Positions 17,740-26,433 of a stretch of DNA of 46,234 nucleotides are shown here, piece by piece (position 1 is the first letter of the stretch; the number at the start of each line of letters is the position of its first letter). Both the position numbers and the translations under genes were made by a program. A model generated the notes under the pieces. It was not told the DNA's origin, searched no databases, and was given only the letters and a program-made list of their open reading frames with translations. The DNA comes from Lachnospiraceae bacterium (lineage in GTDB: Bacteria; Bacillota; Clostridia; Lachnospirales; Lachnospiraceae): positions 1 through 46,234 of the forward strand of contig JAILCX010000026.1 in assembly GCA_024690205.1 (NCBI GenBank). The letters are read 5' to 3'.

Positions 17740-18427
17740 TTCTGCGTAGCCTCCTTTCCAGAATTCCAAGAAGCACCGAAAGGATCTTTATGATAACAAA
17801 ATAGATGACGGCGGCTCCGATCAGCGGCATGAAAGCCTCATAGGTTCTTGATGAAACCTGGTTAGCCACACGCGTAAGGTCAGAAAGCGAAACATAACCC
17901 ACAATGGCGGTTTCCTTTAAAAGAACGATGAATTCGTTTCCTATCGGAGGCAGAACATTCTTTATCGCCTGGGGTATTACTATATACATCATCGTCTGCG
18001 CATTCGAAAGTCCCAAAGATCTTCCGGCTTCGGTCTGTCCCCTGTCTACGGCAAGGATTCCTGCCCTTATGATCTCGGCAACATATGCGCCCGAATTGAT
18101 ACCGAAGGAAAGCACTGCAACAAGGACTCCGTTTTTGCAGTTTTTCATGATGATGAACCACATGATAAGGAGCTGAACCACAGAAGGCGTTCCTCTTATG
18201 ATATCGATATAGATTGTTGCTATTACGGACATCACACTTCTCTTTCCGTCTTTTCTTACGGAAAGTTTCATAAGTGCGGCGATCGTACCGAGTATGACGC
18301 CCAGAACGGCAGCAAAGAGTGCTACCTTTAAGGTAACACCCAAACCACCCAGATATAATTTCCAGCGGTCCTCCTTAATGAAGGCCCGCTGGAACATTTC
18401 ACTCACATGTATGAGCCAGTCCTGCAT
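17726..18427 (-). CDS. Polar amino-acid ABC transporter permease
   Basis: The 233-residue HisM/GlnP-type permease has about five membrane helices. It carries the family motifs [12 protein letters not shown] and the cytoplasmic EAA loop [12 protein letters not shown] through which it contacts the ATPase. Only one permease is encoded, so the transporter is probably built on a homodimer. The start directly abuts the stop of the binding-protein gene with no spacer. Substrate class (polar amino acid) follows from the family; the exact amino acid cannot be told. Confidence 0.94.
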   Translation of the reverse strand: MQDWLIHVSEMFQRAFIKEDRWKLYLGGLGVTLKVALFAAVLGVILGTIAALMKLSVRKDGKRSVMSVIATIYIDIIRGTPSVVQLLIMWFIIMKNCKNGVLVAVLSFGINSGAYVAEIIRAGILAVDRGQTEAGRSLGLSNAQTMMYIVIPQAIKNVLPPIGNEFIVLLKETAIVGYVSLSDLTRVANQVSSRTYEAFMPLIGAAVIYFVIIKILSVLLGILERRLRRSDRR

Positions 18428-19282
18428 TTAGTTCCCCTCAATATACTCGGCTACAAGCTTGTCGAATGTGCCGTCTTCCTTGAGTTCCTTTACAGCTTTG
18501 TTTATGGCATCAGCAAGTTCTGCATCACCCTTGGGCATTGCGATCGCGTAGTTCTCAACTTCGAAACCGAACTGTGCGCCGTCAAGAGCAACAACGTCAT
18601 CGGGATACATTCCTGCAAATACCTGTGCAGGGTTCTTATCAACGATAACAAGATCGACTCTTCCGTTCAAAAGATCGTTAACTGCATCAACTGCCTTGTT
18701 GTAAGAGCTTACAGTAGATCCCTCGATATCCTGAGCGATGAAATCACCTGTTGTACCAAGCTGAACACCGATCGTCTTTCCGTTAAGATCCTCTGCTTTA
18801 GCGATAGCTGAATCAGCGGGAACTATAACGTACTGAACAGCGTCATAGTATGAATCGGAAAAATCAACTACTTCCTTACGCTCGTCTGTTACTGTCATAC
18901 CCGCGATAGCAACATCGATCTTGTTTCCGATGGAAGATACGAGTGATGAAAACTCCATGTTCTCGATCTGTACTTCAACTCCCATCTTTTCACCTACAGC
19001 CTTGATAAGAGCCATATCGAATCCGTCCGGGTTACCGTCATCTCCGACAAACTCAAAAGGCGGGAACTCAGCGTTTGTACCAACCGTGAGTACTCCATCT
19101 GCAAGTGCCTCAGATCCTGTTGCAGCTTCGGCAGTATCTGCTGTCTGATCTTCTGATGCCGTCTCGTCGACAGTTGCAGCTTCGGGTGCAGCAGGTGCAG
19201 CTGCCTCTTCCTTAGCTCCGCAGCCGGCTAAAAGGCATGCGCTCATGACTGTTGCCATGAAAAGTGCTAAATACTTTTTCAT
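18428..19282 (-). CDS. Amino-acid ABC transporter substrate-binding lipoprotein
   Basis: The start at 19282 is set by GGAGGAG 4 bases upstream and gives a clean lipoprotein signal, MKKYLALFMATVMSACLLAGC. The frame is open 13 codons further up without a ribosome site. An Ala/Glu/Thr-rich linker of about 45 residues follows the lipid-anchored Cys, then an SBP_bac_3 domain (FPPFEFVGDDGNPDGFDM, GMTVTDERKEVVDFSDSYY). The 284-residue protein captures amino acids outside the membrane for the permease. It is the first gene of the operon running to leuA. Confidence 0.94.
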   Translation of the reverse strand: MKKYLALFMATVMSACLLAGCGAKEEAAAPAAPEAATVDETASEDQTADTAEAATGSEALADGVLTVGTNAEFPPFEFVGDDGNPDGFDMALIKAVGEKMGVEVQIENMEFSSLVSSIGNKIDVAIAGMTVTDERKEVVDFSDSYYDAVQYVIVPADSAIAKAEDLNGKTIGVQLGTTGDFIAQDIEGSTVSSYNKAVDAVNDLLNGRVDLVIVDKNPAQVFAGMYPDDVVALDGAQFGFEVENYAIAMPKGDAELADAINKAVKELKEDGTFDKLVAEYIEGN

Positions 19283-19350
19283 AATCTCCTCCTCTGGCAC
19301 CGGAATAATTGTCCCATCCAATGCCCTAACGTTAAATAAACAACACTACG

Positions 19351-19379
19351 AGTTTAGCACTTTGACGGGATAAATGCAA
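19351..19379 (-). promoter_or_regulatory. Likely promoter of the ABC-hisC-leuA operon
   Basis: TTGCAT (19374-19379) and TAAACT (19351-19356) are separated by 17 bases and lie about 70 bases before the binding-protein start. Both hexamers are imperfect. No T-box or leader peptide was recognised in the leader. Confidence 0.45.
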
Positions 19380-19408
19380 TATTTACACGCTTTTCGGGCA
19401 CTTCAAGG

Positions 19409-21226
19409 TCAGATCACGACGTTCGTCAATTTATCGGGATTTATCATCGTCTGCCTGTCTCCTTTTACGACCATGACATCAATATCCTTATCCCGTCCCA
19501 AAAGGAAAAGCCCCATATAAAGAACATACCTGTTTGTATAAGCTCTTTGGGCAACATCCTTGGGTATCTCAACAACGTACCCGTCTTCACTTAGCCGTGC
19601 AAAGGTGATGCCTGCTAAATGCATCTTCATCTGTCCGTCTTTGTTAAAGATTATGATAAGGTTCCTTAAGAAGAAAAGAAGAATAAATACAAGACCTCCC
19701 AAAAGGGCAGTTGAAAGACCTATTGATATGACCTTTCCTGCGGGAGTAGACAGGAACTTTGACGTTGCCCCAAGGAAACCTTTGGCATCGCTTTTTTTAT
19801 TATCTTCAACCACACCCGCGTTTACCTCTTCTTCATTTGGAGCATCCGCCTTTTTGGCCTCCACTTCGATTTTTATATCATCATCCCCAGCCCCGAAAAG
19901 ATCTGTTCCTTCCCAGGGTCCTCCCGGAGTAAACCTTGATAACCCGTATGTTCCGTCACCTTCTTCATCGCCTGTATCATCATTCCACGAAGAGTTGTGT
20001 TCTCCGGTATGGTCATTTCGACCGCCTTCATTTGATCCCGTGATCGCTTTGGGAGTTGCCGTAGGTGTTGCACTCGGAAGCGGGATCGGTGTCACGTTTA
20101 TATAGCCGTCATCATCCGTATTTCCACTGCCTTGATCCGTTCCGTTCTCTCCTTCATTTCCGTTTTCTTCGCCTTCGCTGCCGGATTGTCCTCCCGAACC
20201 GGACCTTCCTATCTCATCTACCGTCAAGCTTCCTTTAAGCGAATCCGGATCTATCTCGGGATGACTCATAACAACTTCGATAAAGTAGTTTCCGTTTTCC
20301 GATACCGTAATTGAATCGTCGCCTTCAATCTCCTGCCCCGAATCATCCGTCCACTTAAATGAAGCTCCCGAAAAATCGATCCTTCCTCCGCTTAAATCCT
20401 CTATTTGTGCTTTTAATGTCGCCGTTCTATTCCCGTTACTTAAAGTCTTTGTAACCGTTACCGCCGCAGCATTTCCGCCTTCTTCCATCCCGCATCCCGG
20501 CTCATAATAATCTATGGTCGATGATGTTTTCGTGCAGGTAAGGTCGTAGCCTTCGATAACCCCTTCAAGGCCGCAGCCGGGATCATAGTGATCAACGTCT
20601 CCTTCTTCATGATCGCATCCAAGTACGTAGCCCTCAACATATGATGTGGTCTTCGGGCAGATAAGGACCGAATAATCATGGTTATAAGAACCCTGTACCC
20701 CCGACGATCCGCAGCCCGGACAATAATCATATCCTTCTTCGTCGGGGCCTCTTCCGCAGTCATGGTGCGTGCTGACAAGCCTTCCGTTACACATCTCGAC
20801 CTGTCCGTGATATCCGCAATAGCCGGTAGATCTGTAATCCACAAATACCTGCCTTGACACAAAGCAGGAGCGGGTCTCATAGCATCCGCCTGTGTGCACA
20901 TGGTATTTGGGAACATAGCATCCGCCGGGACCGCTTGGATCTCCGGTGTGAAAATGCGGGACTATGATCGTATAGCATCCACCGCCTTCAGTCCTTGAGC
21001 CCTCGTGTTCATGATATCTTGGGGTATAGCAGTCACCCTGCCCCGGTTCCGAGTGGACATGATAGTGCGGAACGGTATAGCAGTCTCCCATTATCGTGCT
21101 GCTCCCTATATGATGGTGTTTTATATAAAATGCTGTCTGGGTTCCGGCATTTGAAGTAACTCCGGATGATAGAAGCCCTGCAAGAAGAGCAAGGACGATC
21201 AGTAATGGTATTATCTTTTTCTTCAT
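19409..21226 (-). CDS. Secreted membrane-anchored protein with His/Cys-rich repeats
   Basis: The 605-residue protein begins with a signal peptide (about 1-27). Residues 35-120 hold four to five repeats of the form G(D/G)CY-x-P-x-(Y/F)HxH. Residues 137-250 carry paired Cys motifs (CPGCG, YDPGCG, YEPGCGMEEG). An Ig-like segment (about 256-340), a Gly/Ser/Asn/Pro-rich stalk of about 150 residues, one membrane helix (about 498-527) and a 78-residue C-terminal domain follow. The spaced His and Cys suggest metal binding outside the cell, and the C-terminal part should be cytosolic. I recognise no characterised family. It has its own promoter and a leader hairpin. A sensor, metal buffer or adhesin are all possible. 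Confidence 0.8.
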   Translation of the reverse strand: MKKKIIPLLIVLALLAGLLSSGVTSNAGTQTAFYIKHHHIGSSTIMGDCYTVPHYHVHSEPGQGDCYTPRYHEHEGSRTEGGGCYTIIVPHFHTGDPSGPGGCYVPKYHVHTGGCYETRSCFVSRQVFVDYRSTGYCGYHGQVEMCNGRLVSTHHDCGRGPDEEGYDYCPGCGSSGVQGSYNHDYSVLICPKTTSYVEGYVLGCDHEEGDVDHYDPGCGLEGVIEGYDLTCTKTSSTIDYYEPGCGMEEGGNAAAVTVTKTLSNGNRTATLKAQIEDLSGGRIDFSGASFKWTDDSGQEIEGDDSITVSENGNYFIEVVMSHPEIDPDSLKGSLTVDEIGRSGSGGQSGSEGEENGNEGENGTDQGSGNTDDDGYINVTPIPLPSATPTATPKAITGSNEGGRNDHTGEHNSSWNDDTGDEEGDGTYGLSRFTPGGPWEGTDLFGAGDDDIKIEVEAKKADAPNEEEVNAGVVEDNKKSDAKGFLGATSKFLSTPAGKVISIGLSTALLGGLVFILLFFLRNLIIIFNKDGQMKMHLAGITFARLSEDGYVVEIPKDVAQRAYTNRYVLYMGLFLLGRDKDIDVMVVKGDRQTMINPDKLTNVVI

Positions 21227-21251
21227 GATGTTCCTTTCTTAAAAAAATCAG

Positions 21252-21282
21252 CAAAAAAGCGCACCCATCGGGCACGCGCTCA
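21252..21282 (-). promoter_or_regulatory. Terminator-like hairpin in the leader of the His/Cys protein
   Basis: On the minus strand AGCGC...CCC pairs with GGG...GCGCT around GAT, followed at once by TTTTTT. It lies inside the 5' leader (predicted start about 21317, ATG at 21226), where it could act as an attenuator. No known riboswitch consensus was recognised in the preceding 35 bases. Confidence 0.5.
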
Positions 21283-21323
21283 TCCGTTTTTGTATGATCT
21301 TTAACAAAAAGAAACTGTCAGAC

Positions 21324-21352
21324 AGAATACCATATGCACATATTTTAGTCAA
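21324..21352 (-). promoter_or_regulatory. Promoter of the His/Cys-rich protein gene
   Basis: TTGACT (21347-21352) and TATTCT (21324-21329) are 17 bases apart. The predicted leader is about 90 bases long. Confidence 0.65.
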
Positions 21353-21370
21353 CAATATTTCCTGTTTTCA

Positions 21371-21400
21371 CTGACATTTTTAAAAAAAGAGTGCTATAAT
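21371..21400 (+). promoter_or_regulatory. Promoter of the CarD-family gene
   Basis: CTGACA (21371-21376) and a perfect TATAAT (21395-21400) are 18 bases apart; the predicted leader is about 50 bases and contains an AAAGGA ribosome site. Confidence 0.65.
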
Positions 21401-21457
21401 CTATTTATATCGGCATTTGGAGGTTATTTATTTAATTTCAAAGAAAGGACGGTCTTC

Positions 21458-21955
21458 ATGTACAAAAAAGGTCAGTTTGTGGTCTGTGGTGTCAACGGTA
21501 TATGTCAGGTTGAGGATATAACGACGCTCAATCTCGACGGTATTGACAGAACCCGTAAATACTACCTGTTAAAGCCTGTCTTTTCAAACGGAAGTACCGT
21601 ATACAAGCCTACCGATATGGAAGACAAGTCTCTTCGCCTTGCACTTAACAAAAAGCAGGCCGAAGAACTCATTTCTGAGATCCCGTCCATCGACACCATA
21701 GCTATCGCTGATGAAAAGACTCTCGAAAAAACTTACAAGGATCTTATTCATTCATGTGATCCCAAAGCATTGGTCTCCCTTATAAAGACGATCCATCTTC
21801 GCAAAGAAAAGCGGCTCCTTAAAGGTTTTAAGGTAACCGCTTTGGATTCACGATATTTTAAACAGGCTGAGGATTTTCTGTACGGAGAGCTTTCCGTTGC
21901 CCTCAACATCCCCAAAAACGAAGTCCGGGATTTTATTTCCTCGAAGTGTGAATAG
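21458..21955 (+). CDS. CarD/CdnL-family transcription regulator
   Basis: The 165-residue protein starts with a CarD_CdnL/TRCF Tudor-like domain (MYKKGQFVVCGVNGICQVEDI, then YYLLKPVFSNGSTVYKPTD), which in this family binds the RNA polymerase beta subunit. A helical C-terminal domain follows (about 75-165), as in mycobacterial CarD, which stabilises open promoter complexes. Firmicutes often carry several such paralogues. AAAGGA stands 8 bases before the ATG. The gene has its own promoter and ends 2 bases from the convergent kinase gene, so its transcript must run into the kinase gene on the opposite strand. The specific targets are unknown. Confidence 0.88.
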   Translation: MYKKGQFVVCGVNGICQVEDITTLNLDGIDRTRKYYLLKPVFSNGSTVYKPTDMEDKSLRLALNKKQAEELISEIPSIDTIAIADEKTLEKTYKDLIHSCDPKALVSLIKTIHLRKEKRLLKGFKVTALDSRYFKQAEDFLYGELSVALNIPKNEVRDFISSKCE

Positions 21956-21957
21956 AT

Positions 21958-24462
21958 CTATCTGTTGTTTCTCAGTATCCTTATCTCGGTAAGGAGTCTG
22001 TCTACCATACGGTTCGTTATCTCCGTATCATAATCCCTGACAGACTTTTTTAGATCCTCCAGATCCTTTTGTATCTCGGTCGGGAACTCATATGTTTCTA
22101 TCTCAGCGATTGCATCAAGGGCGTTCTGACGGTTCATGTCATTCATTTCAAGCCTTACCATCTCGGTAAGTGCCAAGACCTGAGGAAAGTCTATGGTGCT
22201 TTTCTTTTCTTCCTCTTCACCTTCAAAGAACGAAAGCCTTTCTTTGAACGTACGGTAATACTTTATCATGTAAGGATACTTTTCGTTGATTATCCTGAAG
22301 TCCCTGTCTCTTGCCGCGCCTTCAAGCTCCTTGGCGCCTTCACTTAACATATCGGCACCGATAAGAGCTGCCGAAGACTTTAATGCATGTATCTTTATCT
22401 TGAAATTCTCAAGATTATCTCCTTCGTGAATGTTGGCAAAGTATTCATCAAGCAAAGCAGCCTCCGAATCTATCGCATTATAGAATTCGTTAACGCTGGT
22501 AAAAAGGATATCAGCAGAAGGAAGATGCTTGATCGCTTCATCCCAGTCTATGCCACGAACAGAAGGAAGCTCTTCCTGCCAGTGTTCAGAAGAAAGCTTT
22601 TTATTATCGCTGCTGCGCGCGGGGAATACGAGTTTAAACGAAGGAACATACGTCTTTATGACTTTTTCAAGCTCCTTGGTAAATATCGGCTTTGAAAGAT
22701 ATGCCTGGAATCCGGCCTGTTTATAAATCTCCGCGGTATTGCCCAGTGCGTTTGCTGTAAGCATGATGATAGGAGTCTTTGTATTGTAATGAGTCTTATC
22801 CTTCTTTATTTGCTCTATAGTCTGTATTCCGTCCATTCCGGGCATCAGATGATCAAGGAAGATAAGATCATAGATTTCATTCTTTATCATCTCAAGACAA
22901 CGCTTTCCGCTGTCTGCTTCATCAACACTTATCTCGGTCTTTGAAAGAAGGGATCTGAACACACGCCTGTTAAGCGGATTATCATCCACGACCAGAACCT
23001 TAACGGAAGGAGCGGTAAATGCGATCTCTTCGGGTGCTTCCTGTGCCTTTGCGAAGGAACTGTAATCACCTATGGGCTCCTGGCTTACGATCCTTTGCGT
23101 GATGGTGAAGGAAAAGATACTTCCCTCGCCGTAAACACTGCTTACATTAAGGCGGCTTCCCATAAGGCGGAGCAGATTATTTGTTATGTTCATTCCAAGA
23201 CCGGTTCCTTCGATATTCCTGTTCCTGCTTTCTTCTATTCTTTCAAAAGCTACGAACAGCTTCTCAAGGTCTTCTTCCTTTATACCGATACCGGTGTCCT
23301 TTACCTCAAAGAAAAGATCGATAAGATCACCCTTGTACTCTCCGTCAACGCTAAGCTTAACAAATCCCTCGTGGGTGTACTTTATCGCATTTGACAACAG
23401 GTTTGTAAGAACCTGTCTTATGTGCACGTCATCGCCGTAATACGTGTCAGGCAATGTAGGATTGATCTCGACACTGAAGTCAAGCTGTTTGGCTTCGATC
23501 CTTGATTTGTTCACGGATACGGTATCATAGATCATCTGGTCAAGCTTGTACTCTATGGGAATGATCTCAAGCTTTCCGGATTCCATTCTCGATATGTCAA
23601 GAACGTCATTTATTATTCCGTAAAGAGTCTGTGCAGCCTGTGAGATATCCTGTGCATACTGCTTTGACTTTTCTTCCTTCGACTCCCTTATGATCATCTC
23701 GTTCATTCCTAGGATAGCGTTTATCGGAGTCCTTATCTCATGCGAGATATGCGCGATGAACGAAGACTTTGTTGCATTTGCAACATTAGCCCTGTCTCTT
23801 TCAAACTCAAGCTTTTCGATAAGAAGCTGATCGGGATTTTCGGAAATGACATAAAGGCTTACGATCATCATGGCATTTCCCAAAGAAGTTATGATGTTCC
23901 TTACATCAAAAAGCTGAACTATGTAAGCAAGTCCCTGTGATAATACGGCAAGCAATATCGCCGTCGCTCTTTTTTTATCAAGCCTCTTAAGGTTCGAAGC
24001 CACAAGGAAAATGCTGACCGCTATCATCAGACCAAGGTATACATGGAGCACCGTGATACCTATACCTTTGGTGTAATCCCAGCCACCTATATCGATATAT
24101 TCGATCTTTGATATTGCAACAAACAAAATAACCAGCGTGGCAATGACAAACCAGACCGTCTCAGGGATCAATATCCTTCCGCCTGCCTGCCTTACACTGA
24201 CAGAGATATAACCCTCAATGTAGATAAGCAGCATGGCAAGCGTGATAAGGTATGCCCTGTTAAGAAGATCTATTGACCTTCCGATCGTGACATAGTTATA
24301 AACATAGGCAAAGTCAAGCATGGTGTTGATAAATGCCAGCACCAGCAATCTTAAGAACAGCTTATGCGTTTGTGTTTTTCTTCTCTTTGCCGAGCAGTAA
24401 TTGATAATCAAAAATAAGATCAGCAATGTGCTCGAGATCTGAAGTCGTAGCGCTTCTGTCAT
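21958..24462 (-). CDS. Membrane hybrid histidine kinase with receiver and HPt domains
   Basis: Residues 1-210 hold about seven membrane helices. HisKA follows with FIAHISHEIRTP (phospho-His241), then HATPase_c with LTNLLSNAIKYT (N box) and DTGIGI plus GTGLGM (G boxes). The receiver domain has VVDDN and phospho-acceptor Asp537 (FLDHLMPGMDG). An HPt domain carries IHALKSSAALIGA (His692). All phosphotransfer residues are present, so the protein contains a full His-Asp-His relay but no output domain. It follows its paralogue by 15 bases in one operon. The signal is unknown; seven helices without a large extracellular loop suggest sensing in or at the membrane. The terminal response regulator must be encoded elsewhere. 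Confidence 0.93.
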   Translation of the reverse strand: MTEALRLQISSTLLILFLIINYCSAKRRKTQTHKLFLRLLVLAFINTMLDFAYVYNYVTIGRSIDLLNRAYLITLAMLLIYIEGYISVSVRQAGGRILIPETVWFVIATLVILFVAISKIEYIDIGGWDYTKGIGITVLHVYLGLMIAVSIFLVASNLKRLDKKRATAILLAVLSQGLAYIVQLFDVRNIITSLGNAMMIVSLYVISENPDQLLIEKLEFERDRANVANATKSSFIAHISHEIRTPINAILGMNEMIIRESKEEKSKQYAQDISQAAQTLYGIINDVLDISRMESGKLEIIPIEYKLDQMIYDTVSVNKSRIEAKQLDFSVEINPTLPDTYYGDDVHIRQVLTNLLSNAIKYTHEGFVKLSVDGEYKGDLIDLFFEVKDTGIGIKEEDLEKLFVAFERIEESRNRNIEGTGLGMNITNNLLRLMGSRLNVSSVYGEGSIFSFTITQRIVSQEPIGDYSSFAKAQEAPEEIAFTAPSVKVLVVDDNPLNRRVFRSLLSKTEISVDEADSGKRCLEMIKNEIYDLIFLDHLMPGMDGIQTIEQIKKDKTHYNTKTPIIMLTANALGNTAEIYKQAGFQAYLSKPIFTKELEKVIKTYVPSFKLVFPARSSDNKKLSSEHWQEELPSVRGIDWDEAIKHLPSADILFTSVNEFYNAIDSEAALLDEYFANIHEGDNLENFKIKIHALKSSAALIGADMLSEGAKELEGAARDRDFRIINEKYPYMIKYYRTFKERLSFFEGEEEEKKSTIDFPQVLALTEMVRLEMNDMNRQNALDAIAEIETYEFPTEIQKDLEDLKKSVRDYDTEITNRMVDRLLTEIRILRNNR

Positions 24463-24477
24463 ATCTTTTATCCGTCA

Positions 24478-26334
24478 TCAAAGATCAAGGTATTTCTTGA
24501 TCATCTTTTCAAGTTCCTCGGGAACGATGGGTTTTGCGATAAAGTCATCAAAACCTTCTCTTAAATAAAGCTCTTTTGCCCCGCCTACGGCATTTGCCGT
24601 GAGCATTATAACGGGAGCATCCTTTGACATATTGCCTTCCAGCTTTTGCATGTTGTGGAAGGTCTCGATACCGTCCATATCAGGCATCATATGATCCATG
24701 AACACTATGTCATATTTATTCTTTTTGACCAGGTTGATGCAGACCGCACCGGATTCAGCCTCATCTATGATGAGCTTTGTCTCCTTTAAAAGGCCTCTGA
24801 ATACCTTGCGGTTTATCGCATTATCATCAACAACGAGCACTTTTGAAAGCGGTGCTTCGAACTGTTTTTCATATTCGTACTCTTCGACGATGCCCGTTTC
24901 TTTTTCTTTCTTGAAATCGCCGAGCATATTGTCATCCCATATGGGCTGGCGAAGGTCAAAGGAAACCTTGGTTCCTTTCCCGTATTCACTTTCGATCTGA
25001 AGCTTGGAATTCATCATGTCTAGTAACTGCATGGTGATCGTCATTCCAAGTCCGGTTCCCTCGACGTTCCTGTTCTTTTCAGCTTCAAACCTGCGGTACT
25101 CCTGGCTTATGTTATCGATATCTTCCTTTTTCATTCCGATACCGGTATCTTCGACCTCAAAATGAAGGATCTCGTACGATTCGTTCGTATCTCTTTTCCC
25201 GTCGATCCTTAAGATCACATCACCCTGTTCCGTGTATTTAACGGAGTTTGAAAGGATGTTCGTAAGTATCTGCTTTATTCTTATCTCATCTCCGACATAT
25301 CCTGCAGGAATGAGGGGATCAGCTTCCACCGTGAAATTAAGATGCTTATCATCCGCCTTAAACTGGATCATGTTGATCGTATCGTTTAAAAGGCTCCTCA
25401 TGTTGTAGTTTATCGGGATGATCTCCATCTTTCCGGATTCCATCTTGGAAAGGTCAAGGATCTCGTTGATTATCCCGTGAAGGGTCTGCGCCGCGGATTT
25501 AATATCATAGGCATATTGCCTTGTTGATTCTTCTTTAGTCTCTCGAAGGATCATCTCATCCATTCCGAGTACTGCGTTAATGGGGGTCCTTATCTCATGA
25601 GATACATTTGCGATAAAGTCTGACTTTGCGGCATTTGCCTTGTCGGCCCTGTCTTTTTCGGCATTTAACTGATCGATCAGTTTAACGTCCTCATTTTCGA
25701 TCGACATGTAAAAAGAAAGAAGTACAAGGACGATTCCGAGTGCAGGGAAGAACATATGAGAGTGTCGCACCTGGAACATTATGCAGCAGACCTGCGAAAA
25801 GAATGCAAGGAGTATGATCCTTTTTCTCTTGGAATTAATGTATTTTCTGTATATAAAAAAGAGTATGGCTAAGGATAATTCATAGACTACAAGAAGTATA
25901 AAGACTATATTGATACTTTTTGAAAAGGTGTATCTGTCATTTTCGTAAACGAGGGAATAACCCGGTATGATTGCCGTCAAAAGAAGGAGTCCCCCGCAAA
26001 AAAAATTGGTCCAGTTTCCGATCTTTTTCATCTCCGGAAGATCCATATTTATAAGATATCTTGTGTAAGTAAATATGACGAAAAGATCGCAGAGCAGGAA
26101 AAAGAAAAACAGTGCAAGAACCGCGATAACAAACTTTTCGGACACAAGGTCCCTGTAAAACATGACGGAAACAACGCCTGCTTCAAGAAGGATACAGATA
26201 AATGATATGGCCAAAAGACGCGAATATACGATCTGTGTTCTGGCCTGTCTGTCGAGCTTTCGGTTATTGTAAAACATGATGATCAAAAACGATGTGATCA
26301 TCAAGCACAACACTTCCATGCTCAGCTGTGGCAT
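24478..26334 (-). CDS. Membrane hybrid histidine kinase without HPt domain
   Basis: The 618-residue paralogue has about seven N-terminal membrane helices, HisKA with FIANVSHEIRTP (phospho-His246), HATPase_c (LTNILSNSVKYT, DTGIGM, GTGLGM) and a receiver with VVDDN and Asp547 (FMDHMMPDMDG). It ends right after the receiver and lacks the HPt domain of the next gene. Its receiver could pass phosphate to the HPt of the downstream kinase, or the two could form mixed dimers; this is inference. A GGAGGG site precedes the ATG and its own promoter overlaps the terminator of the isomerase gene. The shared layout and motifs point to gene duplication. Confidence 0.93.
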   Translation of the reverse strand: MPQLSMEVLCLMITSFLIIMFYNNRKLDRQARTQIVYSRLLAISFICILLEAGVVSVMFYRDLVSEKFVIAVLALFFFFLLCDLFVIFTYTRYLINMDLPEMKKIGNWTNFFCGGLLLLTAIIPGYSLVYENDRYTFSKSINIVFILLVVYELSLAILFFIYRKYINSKRKRIILLAFFSQVCCIMFQVRHSHMFFPALGIVLVLLSFYMSIENEDVKLIDQLNAEKDRADKANAAKSDFIANVSHEIRTPINAVLGMDEMILRETKEESTRQYAYDIKSAAQTLHGIINEILDLSKMESGKMEIIPINYNMRSLLNDTINMIQFKADDKHLNFTVEADPLIPAGYVGDEIRIKQILTNILSNSVKYTEQGDVILRIDGKRDTNESYEILHFEVEDTGIGMKKEDIDNISQEYRRFEAEKNRNVEGTGLGMTITMQLLDMMNSKLQIESEYGKGTKVSFDLRQPIWDDNMLGDFKKEKETGIVEEYEYEKQFEAPLSKVLVVDDNAINRKVFRGLLKETKLIIDEAESGAVCINLVKKNKYDIVFMDHMMPDMDGIETFHNMQKLEGNMSKDAPVIMLTANAVGGAKELYLREGFDDFIAKPIVPEELEKMIKKYLDL

Positions 26335-26366
26335 AGATCATTTCCCTCCTTTCCGCATGATAAGTT

Positions 26367-26372
26367 ATTATA
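26367..26372 (-). promoter_or_regulatory. -10 element of the hybrid kinase operon
   Basis: A perfect TATAAT lies about 30 bases before the start at 26334. The best -35 match (TTTGCA, spacing 16) falls in the loop and arm of the preceding terminator, so promoter and terminator overlap. Confidence 0.45.
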
Positions 26373-26377
26373 GCATG

Positions 26378-26407
26378 AAAAGGGCGGATGCAAAAGCATC
26401 CGCCCTT
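26378..26407 (-). terminator. Terminator after the isomerase gene
   Basis: AAGGGCGGATGC pairs perfectly with GCATCCGCCCTT (12 bp) around a TTTT loop. The U-tract is short (TTTT, partly in the stem), so termination may be incomplete. Confidence 0.8.
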
Positions 26408-26433
26408 AGTTTAATGCTTGTTAAAAACCACTC

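Noticed and set aside
19322-19408. Terminator between the His/Cys-rich gene and the ABC operon
   Set aside because: No stem with a U-tract is present; the stretch holds only the proposed promoter of the ABC operon.
20512-20916. 134-codon frame in another frame of the His/Cys-rich gene
   Set aside because: It follows from repeated codons of the main frame, has no ribosome site and an implausible Arg/Met/Thr-rich product.
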